A stretch of DNA of 22,280 bases, from IMG/VR virus record IMGVR_UViG_3300006919_000519, positions 1 to 22,280 of that record. One strand, written 5' to 3'. The notes beneath the pieces are model-generated. The model was not told the DNA's origin. It did not search any database and worked only from the letters and a program-made list of their open reading frames with translations. The stretch is from a virus. The first letter of the stretch is position 1. Each line of letters opens with the position of its first letter. Position numbers and translations under genes: made by a program. Below are positions 1 through 7,356 of this stretch, piece after piece.

Positions 1-182
1 CCAAGATCTGCGTTGGACTTTCTGAGCCTGTCTGTCGCAAGGACTTCAGCCTTCATGTCCTCGTACACAGCCTCCTGAGCGATCTCGGCAAAGGAGTTGA
101 ATACCTCAGGCGTAACAAAACCTCTCTGATCCTCATTGCAGAGATCACGGATCGCGTTGAACACCCTAACTACACTAATCAT
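1..182 (-). CDS. Conserved phage protein, 3' end cut by window edge
   Basis: The reading frame starts at ATG 182-180 and runs open through the left edge, giving 60 codons of N-terminus. It begins MISVVRVFNAIRDLCNEDQR and continues with GFVTPEVFN and a helical EIAQEAVYEDM segment. I recall this N-terminal pattern (an N-x-EQRG-x-TP core followed by a helix) from hypothetical structural or connector-type proteins of uncultured marine phages, but I cannot assign a function. The start is well supported because a perfect -7 box lies 4 nt upstream and a terminator closes the preceding operon, so this gene opens a new transcription unit. Its C-terminus is not visible. Confidence 0.75.
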   Translation of the reverse strand, partial: MISVVRVFNAIRDLCNEDQRGFVTPEVFNSFAEIAQEAVYEDMKAEVLATDRLRKSNADL

Positions 183-186
183 GTAG

Positions 187-194
187 CAAATATA
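187..194 (-). promoter_or_regulatory. Bacteroidota-type -7 box TATATTTG, 4 nt before an ATG
   Basis: The minus strand reads TATATTTG, then CTAC, then ATG. This is a perfect match to the Bacteroidota -7 consensus TAnnTTTG. No TTG is seen at the expected -33 distance. Transcription would be expected to begin at or next to the start codon, so the mRNA is predicted to be leaderless. Confidence 0.65.
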
Positions 195-195
195 C

Positions 196-226
196 AAAAA
201 GAAAGAGGGGACCTGTTGGCCCCCTC
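196..226 (-). terminator. Intrinsic terminator closing the capsid/structural operon
   Basis: On the minus strand the arm 226-218 pairs with 213-205 over 9 bp (one G-U pair) around a 4-nt loop at 214-217. A T-rich run TTTCTTTTT (204-196) follows. It lies 5 nt after the stop of the 276-residue protein gene, and its T-tract almost touches the -7 box of the next gene. Confidence 0.8.
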
Positions 227-231
227 CGCTC

Positions 232-1062
232 TTAACCGAGCTTCTCTAACCTCTCCTCTAGAGACGAGTGGGTCGTTGCCCCCTTCTCTGTCATAAGGAA
301 TCGAGATAGTGTGTCGTCGCAGTCGTGACCAGCTGGGTTGGCTACGATCATCTTGTTGCTGTCGAACCAGTACGCCCCATCCTCTTTCAGTGCAATGATC
401 TGGTATGACTGGCACTGCTTGACAAGGGCTCTGACCTTCACGATAGGTGAGTCGAAGGCACCAAGGAACTCCGATGGATTCTTCTTGGCTCGCTGGAGCA
501 GGTCGAAGCGAATCTCAGATGCGTTGCGATCGATGTTCATTCCGAAGTAGATGGCGACGGGGAGGAGCTCCTCAATCGACTTGTCGCGAACGGCAATGAT
601 GGCCTCGCTCACGGAGAACTCCTTCTCAAGGTTGATCTGTGCATCCTTCTTGTTGTCGACCATCTTGAAGTTGTTGCCACCGTTTGCCTGATTACCAGGG
701 TGACGGTCGAGGTACTCCATCAGGTTGGGTTTGGTGCGAGGAACGATAAGGTTTCCGTTGCGAAACACTACAGCCTCCTTGCGAGCGCTGTCGCTCTGCT
801 CATCCCTCCAGATAGATGGCTCGTTGGGGCAGTAGCGCATCTCTCTTACCTGACCGCTCTCCTCGTCAAAGATTGTAATCCCCTTCGACTGGATCATGTG
901 TACGATTCCACCTCCGTTCACTGTCTGGTACACGCGAGAGGTTGGGGCCTCTACCTTGCGCTTGATGGGTGCGCTCTTCTTCACCTGCTTGACAGGTGCT
1001 TCCTTGACCTCTGATTCGGTCTTGGCCGTGCTCGTAGCACGACGCTTAGTTGTTTGTTCCAT
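232..1062 (-). CDS. Hypothetical phage protein with Lys-rich N-terminus, 276 aa
   Basis: The protein begins with a low-complexity, strongly basic tail (residues 1-40, rich in K, T, S, A and E), suggesting a disordered nucleic-acid- or protein-binding N-terminus. A mixed folded region follows, with helical stretches around residues 140-210 (EKEFSVSEAIIAVRDKSIEE). No signal peptide, membrane segment or catalytic motif is visible. Its ATG overlaps the stop of the upstream LamG-like gene by one base (TAATG), so translation is probably coupled. It is the last gene before a terminator. Its place in the structural operon suggests a virion or assembly role, which is inference only. Confidence 0.8.
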   Translation of the reverse strand: MEQTTKRRATSTAKTESEVKEAPVKQVKKSAPIKRKVEAPTSRVYQTVNGGGIVHMIQSKGITIFDEESGQVREMRYCPNEPSIWRDEQSDSARKEAVVFRNGNLIVPRTKPNLMEYLDRHPGNQANGGNNFKMVDNKKDAQINLEKEFSVSEAIIAVRDKSIEELLPVAIYFGMNIDRNASEIRFDLLQRAKKNPSEFLGAFDSPIVKVRALVKQCQSYQIIALKEDGAYWFDSNKMIVANPAGHDCDDTLSRFLMTEKGATTHSSLEERLEKLG

Positions 1063-2357
1063 TAGAATTTGTATAGATTAAATAAGTCCTCTGCTAATTT
1101 ACGACATTGCGCATCACCAATGTCCTTCTCGATAACACCTAGCCTAGCAAGTCTACCCTTGAAGGATGACGAGATGTTGCCCCCTGCGCTTCCGATCTGA
1201 TCAAGAACGAAGTTCCCCGTGGTATCTCCTGGCAAGGTGCCGAGAGCGGAGATCTTTTGGTCGTAGTTCTCCTTGATGGCGGCCACAACATCACCGTTGT
1301 GATTGTACATGAACAGGTTGTTGTAAGCATCCCTCCTGATCACGAACACGTAACACTGCTGATAATCAGGGTTGTCGCTGTCAAGAACTGGGTAGGTGTA
1401 GGAGACTGTGTTAAACTCTGTCGTATCCGTTCTAACGATGGCTGGTGTTGCTACACTACTCTCGTGCCTAACACCAAATGTGCTGATCTGACTGGAGCTC
1501 TTCGTGGCGTCCTCGTTGACCACGTTCAACCCCATGCTGTTGCCAGAGGTGCTCCCGTAGAGTACCCCGTGCGTCTCTGCAGTCACCCCAACATTCGGCG
1601 AGTAAACCACATACATGGTGTAGTCGTCCTTAACGGTTAGGGTGTTAGAAAGAACGGTGTAGCTGTTAAGAGCAAAACTGGCTGAGTCCTTAGACAATCC
1701 AGTCGCTGATCCAGCCGAAACGTTCTGGATGTTCGTGCCTACAGATCCTGCCGCGTTGACGTCGTAGTCGGAGCCGCCTGTTCCGCTGTTAGCCCAAGCG
1801 GTGAGCTCAAACGGAGACGATGCGTTGTAGGTTGCATTCTCCGCCTCAAGATCGAGGATGGGTTTATTTGAAGCGGTGTAGAAGTCGATGTCGTTTATGA
1901 CATTGCCAGAGCTAGGGGTGAACGAGTCATCAGACTGGAAGCTTGTTTCCCTAGTAACCCTATTGATTGGGTGGGATTTAATAGTTGCCCCAACAGACAG
2001 AGACGTCTTCACCTCCTTGATATCAGACCTCTGAGCTACAGAGTCAAACCTCATGATGGTGTCAGAGTTGTCGCTACCAAGGAACTTCATGATCGACTCT
2101 ATGAGATCAACCTCCTTTCCCTCCTCACAGTTGACAGTTACCTCTGCCTTCTCGAATGATTCACCGTCAGTGAGTGCGCTTTGCTCGTATGGCGTGGCGT
2201 TGTTGAAATACATGACGACACCACCCTGAATGGCGGTGATGTAGGACATGGCGTCTGCATTCACTCCAAAGACGCTAAGCCCCTTCCCCGTGTCAGACGA
2301 GGAGGAGCTTAGCAGACTTAGGTCTTCCTTTCTAAAGAGAAAGTACTTACGCTTCAC
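1062..2357 (-). CDS. Virion protein with C-terminal LamG/concanavalin-like domain, 431 aa
   Basis: Residues 1-170 form a phage-specific N-terminal region beginning MKRKYFLFRKEDLSLLSSSS, probably used for attachment to the virion. From about residue 180 the sequence is Ser/Thr/Gly-rich with alternating beta strands (YTMYVVYSP, CYVFVIRRDAYNNLFMYNHNG). It ends FKGRLARLGVIEKDIGDAQC followed by a short helix, the usual last strand and helix of LamG-type domains in Bacteroidota phage and host proteins. LamG folds commonly bind glycans, so an accessory adhesin or receptor-binding role is plausible. It starts 8 nt after the preceding gene and shares a TAATG junction with the next one. Confidence 0.75.
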   Translation of the reverse strand: MKRKYFLFRKEDLSLLSSSSSDTGKGLSVFGVNADAMSYITAIQGGVVMYFNNATPYEQSALTDGESFEKAEVTVNCEEGKEVDLIESIMKFLGSDNSDTIMRFDSVAQRSDIKEVKTSLSVGATIKSHPINRVTRETSFQSDDSFTPSSGNVINDIDFYTASNKPILDLEAENATYNASSPFELTAWANSGTGGSDYDVNAAGSVGTNIQNVSAGSATGLSKDSASFALNSYTVLSNTLTVKDDYTMYVVYSPNVGVTAETHGVLYGSTSGNSMGLNVVNEDATKSSSQISTFGVRHESSVATPAIVRTDTTEFNTVSYTYPVLDSDNPDYQQCYVFVIRRDAYNNLFMYNHNGDVVAAIKENYDQKISALGTLPGDTTGNFVLDQIGSAGGNISSSFKGRLARLGVIEKDIGDAQCRKLAEDLFNLYKF

Positions 2358-2365
2358 GTTACAGA

Positions 2366-2776
2366 TTATGCGGCAGCCAGAGAAACTGAGTTGTTCTCGA
2401 CAACCATGTAACCACCGAGCTGATCGCCTGATACTGGTACTGCAACCAAAACAAGCTCATCAGCTACGTTGTTGAAGGTTGCTTCATAAGAAGCTCCTTC
2501 AGATGCGTCATAGTAAGTAACGGTCCAGCTAGTACCAAGGGTCGCAATTGACAACTTGATGTACTGTCCGTAAACAACTGAAGGGTCAATAATCTGATCA
2601 TTGCTATCCTTCAGCTTCGTGTGCTTAGCAACTGGAGTGGGGAGGGTTGCTACCGCAGCCCCAGTGTTGTTAGCTTTAACCTCGTAAGCTCCAGCTGGAT
2701 CGATCTCACTCGTGGACGTTGTAAACGCCTGAGTCGTTGCAGATCCGTCTGGAACAAAAACTGGAATAAGTGCCAT
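2366..2776 (-). CDS. Small beta-rich protein after capsid gene, possible head decoration protein, 136 aa
   Basis: The protein is acidic to neutral, rich in A, V, T and S, with alternating strands (YGQYIKLSIATLGTSWTVTYY, ELVLVAVPVSGDQLGGYMVV) and no catalytic motif. It lies immediately downstream of the major capsid gene, where many tailed phages encode decoration or cement proteins, and is separated from it by a strong hairpin. The decoration role is inferred from position, size and predicted beta content. A small fibre or tail component is the alternative. Start ATG 2776-2774 gives the conserved-looking MALIPVFVPDG N-terminus. Confidence 0.75.
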   Translation of the reverse strand: MALIPVFVPDGSATTQAFTTSTSEIDPAGAYEVKANNTGAAVATLPTPVAKHTKLKDSNDQIIDPSVVYGQYIKLSIATLGTSWTVTYYDASEGASYEATFNNVADELVLVAVPVSGDQLGGYMVVENNSVSLAAA

Positions 2777-2799
2777 GTCTTGAAAGATTATGAAGATAG

Positions 2800-2821
2800 G
2801 GGAAGGGCCGAAGCCCCTCCC
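2800..2821 (-). terminator. Stable UUCG hairpin between capsid gene and next gene
   Basis: On the minus strand the arm 2821-2813 pairs with 2808-2800 (9 bp, one G-U) closed by the ultra-stable cUUCGg tetraloop (2812-2809). The following bases (CCTATCTTCATAATC) are only moderately T-rich. It begins 15 nt after the capsid stop codon. It could be a leaky terminator that lowers expression of downstream genes or a 3' stabiliser of the capsid mRNA. The hairpin is clear; which role it plays is not. Confidence 0.65.
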
Positions 2822-2836
2822 TTCACTTCAGGTTAA

Positions 2837-4204
2837 TTATCCCAGGAGAGCAACGTGCTGGTTAGCAGCGCGAGTGATCAAGCAGATCTCAGAACGGTAG
2901 TGCATCTCTGCAACGTCCTTAGACAGCTCGTTGTGTCCGAAGACACCGCCGCCACGCACCCAGTGCTCAAGCTCACGAGAGTATCCGTTTGCTTCCTTGT
3001 AGTTCAACTCCAAAGCTGGGGCCTTAGTACCAGTGCGTGGATCAGTGACCTGAGTCAAAGGAACCATAGCACCCATGTACTTCGTAGAGGCACCCAAGAG
3101 GGTTGGATCGTTCAACAGCTTCCAGTCGTGCTTGTGGAACGTGTAACCACCGCGAGTGAAGCTCTTGAATCCAAGCTGAACAGCCATGTCTGGTGAGTTC
3201 TGGAATGCACCGAACTGACCTGGGAGACCAGCGGTAACAGCAGAAGAGATACCAGAAGCAAGCATGTCGTCGATAGCCAAGTCTTGAGTTCTGTTGACGT
3301 ACATAGCGTACTCAGAAGGAGCACCCTGCTTGTCGAGCTCAAGAATGATGTTGTCAAACTCAGCGAAAGAGTCGAGAGGGTTGGCGCTGCCGTTGGTTAC
3401 CTCAATGCCTCTATCATTGATGGCTGCAAAGTAACCTTCAGAACCAGCAACTCCGCCGTTGTTTGTAGCGATGGTAGATGAATCTGCACCAGTCAACTGA
3501 CCGAACAGCATCATCATCTCCCTCTTATCCAAGAAGCGCTTACGAGTCTCTTGCTCACCGTGGATGTACCATCTGTAATCGCCACCTACGTTCACCCAAC
3601 CGATGTTGGTAGCCTGTGAACCATTTACTTCGTACAAGTCCTTGATGATCATGAACGAGTTGTTACGCTTGGTGGCGTCCGTCTTCATGAAGTTACCAGG
3701 AGCATCTGAGCCTTGCTCGTACATGTTGCCCAATACGATCAGGCTATCTGTAGCTACCCAGTCAGTTCCGCCTGCCGTGCCGTCAAGTCTCTTGAACTCG
3801 TCGTTGGCAGCAGTGCAGATAAACACCTCACCAGTTCTGTCGTTCATCACAACAGTCTGCAATTCGATAGCTCCCTTCCCGTCAACGAGGTCGGTAGGCG
3901 TGACGTTGAAGTTTACTACGCCAGCAGTTCCTGCGTTAGCTGTAAACGTAGCACCAGTCAAAGCGACAAGTCTGTGACGACGCTCCTCCTCCCAGTACTG
4001 AACGAAGTCGTTCGTACCAGCAGACTTGGTTGCGCCAGTCAATTCCAAAAATCCAGTGATACCCTGATCACCGTAAGTCTTGATCAACAGATCTCTGTTG
4101 TCATGCTTGTTTACATCCAACAGGTCGTGGATGGTTGTATACTTACTGGGGTTGGCATTAAACGTTGGTTGATTGCCGACTCCAGGAGATCCTACTGTAG
4201 CCAT
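2837..4204 (-). CDS. Major capsid protein, 455 aa
   Basis: The protein forms the icosahedral shell, presumably with the HK97 fold shared by tailed-phage capsid proteins. The N-terminus is proline- and glycine-rich, followed by TTIHDLLDVN, LLIKTYGDQGITGFLELTGA and VQYWEEERRHRLVAL, a pattern I recall from capsid proteins of marine Bacteroidota-type phages. The length is normal for the family. It lies 12 nt downstream of an acidic scaffold-like gene, the classic scaffold-capsid order, and is followed by a stable hairpin. No Shine-Dalgarno sequence precedes the ATG; the upstream sequence is A/T-rich (AAGAAATT), as in Bacteroidota. Around residues 40-47 (EEERRHRL) the codons include CGT for Arg, unlike the AGA/AGG preference of several small genes here. 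Confidence 0.85.
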   Translation of the reverse strand: MATVGSPGVGNQPTFNANPSKYTTIHDLLDVNKHDNRDLLIKTYGDQGITGFLELTGATKSAGTNDFVQYWEEERRHRLVALTGATFTANAGTAGVVNFNVTPTDLVDGKGAIELQTVVMNDRTGEVFICTAANDEFKRLDGTAGGTDWVATDSLIVLGNMYEQGSDAPGNFMKTDATKRNNSFMIIKDLYEVNGSQATNIGWVNVGGDYRWYIHGEQETRKRFLDKREMMMLFGQLTGADSSTIATNNGGVAGSEGYFAAINDRGIEVTNGSANPLDSFAEFDNIILELDKQGAPSEYAMYVNRTQDLAIDDMLASGISSAVTAGLPGQFGAFQNSPDMAVQLGFKSFTRGGYTFHKHDWKLLNDPTLLGASTKYMGAMVPLTQVTDPRTGTKAPALELNYKEANGYSRELEHWVRGGGVFGHNELSKDVAEMHYRSEICLITRAANQHVALLG

Positions 4205-4216
4205 AATTTCTTAGTC

Positions 4217-5332
4217 TTAGATGTTAAAAGTCATTTTGTTTCCGTTACCGAGAATTGTTCTTAGTTGATCGGTAAGCGGATTAGAAGTTGGTGCTTGACT
4301 CTGTACTGGTGACTTCGTTGAGATGTTTGCCGCCTTGTTCACCACACCTCTTTGACCGTCGCTCAACCCCTGTCTGTATACAGACGAGACGATGTGATCG
4401 ATGTTGTCAACTACGGCGCGGTGAGACGAGAGCGTGTCATAATCCCAGCTTCCGTCATCCCGTACGTATGGGTCGAAGAACTCGTCAAGCTTTGCGTTCT
4501 TCTCCTTTAGTGTGGACTTGTATTGATCATTCAACCCGAACGTCCAGGTCTTACCCTGACCAAGGTCAAACTCAAGACCAGTCAGGGAGTCTACCTCCTT
4601 GCTCATGTTGTTGATCCACTCATCCGTAATGATGGGGTCGTCATCATCTGAAATCTGAGCCTGCTGTGCTGGGAGCCTGTAAGAATCTCTCATTCTACCA
4701 ATAGCCTCCTTAGCATTCTGGGCATCAATCTTCAGCTGAAGCTGAGCCATCTTAACCTCATCCTCACTATACATGTCAGGATTCAGCTTGTACTTTCCTT
4801 GCATGAGGGTGTTCACCTCGTCGGCGGACAGTGATGCATACTCAGTGGCCATGTGTACACGCACAGCGTTGTAGTCATCCATCTCGGATGGGTTGAGTCG
4901 CTGATACGCAAACCAGTCCTCTGGTGAGCGACCTGTCTCATCAACGAAGCGAGCGATAGCCTCTACACGCTCGTCAAGTTGTTGTTGGGTTGGCTCCGAC
5001 GTGTTGAAGTCGTCGAACGATCCGAACTGCCTACCGAGCTTCTCGCCCATGTACTGCAGCATCATACGCTCTGCCTCTTCGTCGGAGATTACTTCGTCGT
5101 TGGTTTGAACTGGCGCTGCCTCAGGGTCTACGTATGCAGACTCCTGGTACTGCTGAGGCTCCCCCACGACAGGTTCTTCCTGCTGTGGTTGCTGCTCAAA
5201 GCTAGCTGCCAGATCGTTTACGTTGTCAAAGAACTGAAGCCCAGGTGATGATTCCTGGACTTCTGGTTGCTGTTGTTCTACTTGTGATTGCTCCACCTGA
5301 GGAGCTTCGTTGGATTGAATTTGCTCTTCCAT
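4217..5332 (-). CDS. Scaffold-like acidic protein, 371 aa
   Basis: The N-terminal 90 residues are Gln/Glu-rich and of low complexity (QSQVEQQQPEVQE), then mainly helical and acidic regions follow (ISDEEAERMMLQYMGEKLG, SEDEVKMAQLQLKIDAQNAK). The C-terminal 40 residues are polar and end with a short basic/hydrophobic tail (KMTFNI). This profile, with a disordered acidic N-terminus, central helices and a short C-terminal capsid-binding tail, is typical of phage scaffolding proteins, and the gene lies directly upstream of the capsid gene. No protease catalytic motif is seen, so a fused maturation protease is unlikely. The function is inferred from composition and position. Confidence 0.8.
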   Translation of the reverse strand: MEEQIQSNEAPQVEQSQVEQQQPEVQESSPGLQFFDNVNDLAASFEQQPQQEEPVVGEPQQYQESAYVDPEAAPVQTNDEVISDEEAERMMLQYMGEKLGRQFGSFDDFNTSEPTQQQLDERVEAIARFVDETGRSPEDWFAYQRLNPSEMDDYNAVRVHMATEYASLSADEVNTLMQGKYKLNPDMYSEDEVKMAQLQLKIDAQNAKEAIGRMRDSYRLPAQQAQISDDDDPIITDEWINNMSKEVDSLTGLEFDLGQGKTWTFGLNDQYKSTLKEKNAKLDEFFDPYVRDDGSWDYDTLSSHRAVVDNIDHIVSSVYRQGLSDGQRGVVNKAANISTKSPVQSQAPTSNPLTDQLRTILGNGNKMTFNI

Positions 5333-5347
5333 TGTATTTGTTTTCTA

Positions 5348-5878
5348 TTAGTATTCTACGTGAAGTATAACCTTGCAGTTCTTGTCAGAGACAAAATCTG
5401 GAATGCCTACTACGTTCAAGCCAGATACGTAAACTCCATGCTGAGTAGGTCCATCGTAGTCGACATCTCCCTTCAGTACCATGTCATTGGTGCCTCCTCC
5501 GAAGGTGGCGCCAGTGCTACCAGCAAGTCCGTTAATTCTTCTTGCAACAAGCATCGTTGGCACTACATTTTCCAGGGCTGAGTCAGAATCGCTGAGGAGC
5601 TGTACAGATCCAATAAACTTGTTTGAAGCAAAGTTGTCAGCGGTTATGTTAGCTGCGGAGTTAAGCGGTCCAAGCTCACCGCCTGTGTTCGACTTAAAGA
5701 AATACAGACTAATCAGGTGGTTCTGAACTCCTGGCGCGGCCCCTTCAAAATATGCGTCTACAATCTTGCAGGCTCTGGCTGGCAAGGGTACCTCTGTCAT
5801 TTGAAAAAGAACGTCGTTGGGAGAATAAGCAGTGTCGCCGTCAACGGCAACTGTTACCTCTATGATATCGTGTGCCAT
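5348..5878 (-). CDS. Beta-rich structural protein, 176 aa
   Basis: The sequence starts MAHDIIEVTVAVDGDTAYSP and consists of alternating strands and Gly/Asn/Ser-rich turns (NHLISLYFFKSNTGGELG, NCKVILHVEY at the C-terminus). There is no signal peptide or enzymatic motif. It lies between two small paralogous beta proteins and the scaffold gene. Its start overlaps the upstream stop by one base (TAATG). It is probably a virion component such as a fibre, decoration or connector protein; I do not recognise the family. Confidence 0.75.
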   Translation of the reverse strand: MAHDIIEVTVAVDGDTAYSPNDVLFQMTEVPLPARACKIVDAYFEGAAPGVQNHLISLYFFKSNTGGELGPLNSAANITADNFASNKFIGSVQLLSDSDSALENVVPTMLVARRINGLAGSTGATFGGGTNDMVLKGDVDYDGPTQHGVYVSGLNVVGIPDFVSDKNCKVILHVEY

Positions 5879-6285
5879 TATCCTAAGGTTGTGGATGAGT
5901 TGTCAAGCCCGAAGACAGCGTACTCGATCAGCTGATCAACGTCCGTCCCGTAGGCCCTGAATGTTTTGTCGCTTGGAACTGGAATGAAGGTGAACTCCCC
6001 TCCCCCAATCTTTGCTATCACAATGTCGTCAGTACCACCATCGACCCACAGGTAAACAAACTTTTCAAGCTCAGTGGCAAGGTTTCTGACGTACAGGTAC
6101 GTTCTGTCCAGCTTGTCAGTAGCCTTGTAGATGATTGGGTTGGTGGGATCCGTAGCAACGGGAGCGAGCTTCACCCTGGTGACGCTGCCAGAGTCAGCCG
6201 TAAACGACTTACTTGACGAAATAGTCACAGGGGTTGTCAGCACGTTGTCCGTGCCTATCGTTACGCTTGCTCGAACTGTACCCAT
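5878..6285 (-). CDS. Small beta-sandwich-like virion protein, paralogue set member 1, 135 aa
   Basis: The protein is predicted to be almost all beta. It shares a pattern with its upstream neighbour (6285-6704) and with the protein at 20335-20790: a strand of type YLYVRN, then hydrophobic strands, then a glycine followed by an aromatic strand (GGGEFTFIPVP), then a C-terminal strand (LIEYAVFGLD). The three are similar in length and probably share a fold. Start and stop overlap the flanking genes by one base each (TGATG upstream, TAATG downstream). A role as a small head or tail decoration subunit is inference. Confidence 0.75.
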   Translation of the reverse strand: MGTVRASVTIGTDNVLTTPVTISSSKSFTADSGSVTRVKLAPVATDPTNPIIYKATDKLDRTYLYVRNLATELEKFVYLWVDGGTDDIVIAKIGGGEFTFIPVPSDKTFRAYGTDVDQLIEYAVFGLDNSSTTLG

Positions 6286-6704
6286 CAGGCTTCGAAGATG
6301 AGCAAGTACTCAAGAACCATGGTCGTTGCAACGCTTGGAGTGACGCAGATGTCGTTGGCAGCATCATGAGCGCTCCAAGGCATGAACATCCAGTCTCCAG
6401 CGTACAGCCTTCCAATTTCCTCTGGGGTTCCACCGCTGTCTCCGATGGAGATGGTAAAGTACTCTGTAGCCACAGTGCTTGGGTTTCTCAAGTAGACCTT
6501 GTGAGCCTTCGCAGCGGTGTAGTCATTCCCGTCAAAGAGATTGTCCAGAGTGGTTGCAGTGTAGATCTTTCTAGCCACACCAGTGGTCTGGTCGAGGCCA
6601 GTGACAGAGCCAGCTTTCGTCAGTGTTGACGACGCTGAGAGCGCCAATGCATCACCAGTCAGGTCTGAGCTAGATAGCGTAATAGTTGCGTTTGTAGTTG
6701 CCAT
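6285..6704 (-). CDS. Small beta-sandwich-like virion protein, paralogue set member 2, 139 aa
   Basis: It begins with a Thr/Ser-rich strand (MATTNATITLSSSDLTGDAL) and contains KVYLRNPS, TEYFTISIGDSGG, an aromatic strand GDWMFMPWSA and a final MVLEYLLIFEA. The order of elements matches the 135-residue neighbour and the 151-residue protein at 20335-20790. It is the first gene after a promoter whose -7 box is at 6734-6741, so it opens the capsid-region transcription unit. The function is unknown; position and composition suggest an abundant virion protein. Confidence 0.75.
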   Translation of the reverse strand: MATTNATITLSSSDLTGDALALSASSTLTKAGSVTGLDQTTGVARKIYTATTLDNLFDGNDYTAAKAHKVYLRNPSTVATEYFTISIGDSGGTPEEIGRLYAGDWMFMPWSAHDAANDICVTPSVATTMVLEYLLIFEA

Positions 6705-6733
6705 TGCTTAGTTGTATCTTGAAAAGTTTGTTG

Positions 6734-6762
6734 CAAATATAGCAATTATTGGGTCTTTACAA
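6734..6762 (-). promoter_or_regulatory. Promoter of the capsid-region operon (-33 TTG, -7 TATATTTG)
   Basis: A perfect Bacteroidota -7 box TATATTTG lies at 6741-6734 on the minus strand. A TTG at 6762-6760 stands 18 nt upstream, close to the known -33/-7 spacing. The distance to ATG 6704 is 29 nt, the same as for the portal-gene promoter. The -33 element lies inside the end of the preceding coding region. Confidence 0.7.
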
Positions 6763-7021
6763 CTTTCATCCCGTTGGCAGCACGTGGTGCATTTCTCCCC
6801 ATCCCAACTCTTCTCTTCTGCCTAACTACTCTGCTCTTGCCTGATGGGCCTAGTTGAGACCAAGTCTTCGGTGTCTTGCTGGAAATTTTTTTTGATGGTC
6901 TGCACTTTTTCACCCCCTTGTTCTCGGAGCTTCCGCATTCGTTTCCCTTCTCGTCAGTCCACCTCTCCTTGAACCAGCGCTTGAGGTTGAGTCCAGCCTT
7001 AGTCTTTCTTACCCTTCCCAT
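6746..7021 (-). CDS. Small basic Cys-containing protein of a marine-virus family, 91 aa
   Basis: I place the start at ATG 7021-7019, giving MGRVRKTKAGLNLKRWFKER. An in-frame ATG at 7075 would add 18 residues that do not look conserved. The protein is strongly basic, with a KRWFKERW element, a GNECGSSENKGVKKCRPS segment holding two cysteines, then KTPKTWSQL and a basic tail. I recall proteins with the same order (WFKE-W, C-G, C-x-P, TP) in marine phages and giant algal viruses. The function is unknown; the charge suggests nucleic-acid binding. It overlaps the upstream small gene by 23 nt. Confidence 0.75.
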   Translation of the reverse strand: MGRVRKTKAGLNLKRWFKERWTDEKGNECGSSENKGVKKCRPSKKISSKTPKTWSQLGPSGKSRVVRQKRRVGMGRNAPRAANGMKVVKTQ

Positions 7022-7172
7022 TGCCCCAGTTCTTTGCGCCAACCTTACGGCACTTGGCAAGAGCGCCAGACGCATACGCCGACGGCCAGATCTTGTATCG
7101 AGACTTGACCTTGGTGTAGCAAGCGTCCTTCACAGACCCGCTCTTCTTGTATTTCTTTACAACCCTAGGCAT
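6999..7172 (-). CDS. DUF5872-like small basic protein, 57 aa
   Basis: The frame starts at ATG 7172-7170 and ends with TAA at 7001-6999. It reads MPRVVKKYKKSGSVKDACYT, then KVKSRYKIWPSAYASGALAK and a basic tail ending GKGKKD. The VKSRYKIWPSAYASG core matches the signature I recall for DUF5872 (K-x-W-PSAYASG), found in marine phages and nucleocytoplasmic large DNA viruses. It overlaps its upstream neighbour by 8 nt and its downstream neighbour by 23 nt. The function is unknown; about one third of the residues are Lys or Arg, so DNA binding or packaging is a guess. Confidence 0.8.
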   Translation of the reverse strand: MPRVVKKYKKSGSVKDACYTKVKSRYKIWPSAYASGALAKCRKVGAKNWGNGKGKKD

Positions 7173-7356
7173 GGCTGACTTGCTTAAACTTAGCCTTGGC
7201 CACGGCCTTGGGGTGAGGCTTGTACTCTCCCTTCATCAGGAAGTACCTACCCCTATCTTCCATCCAGTGGTATCCGTCAGGCGGAGCCACCTCCACAGTC
7301 TTCTGCGAGATGTTCAGTTGGCCACCCTTGTTCTTCTTCACAGCATTCATCACCAC
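7165..7356 (-). CDS. Conserved small phage protein, 63 aa
   Basis: The protein contains a clear core, PPDGYHWMEDRGRYFLMKGE, followed by YKPHPKAVAKAKF. I recall similar short proteins with a P-x-GYHWM...YFLMKG...KPH pattern in marine phages next to DUF5872-type genes. The function is not known. It overlaps the upstream gene (7350-7619) by 7 nt and the downstream one by 8 nt, which supports translation as part of one coupled block. A later Met (residue 3) could also serve as start. Confidence 0.75.
   Translation of the reverse strand: MVMNAVKKNKGGQLNISQKTVEVAPPDGYHWMEDRGRYFLMKGEYKPHPKAVAKAKFKQVSHA

Noticed and set aside
6877-6900. A/T-rich run near 6882-6893 as a terminator
   Set aside because: It lies inside the coding sequence of the basic protein and no stable GC hairpin precedes it.
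6746-7075. Longer form of the basic protein starting at 7075
   Set aside because: Its first 18 residues overlap the DUF5872-like gene and look like shadow sequence; MGRVRKTK at 7021 fits the family better.
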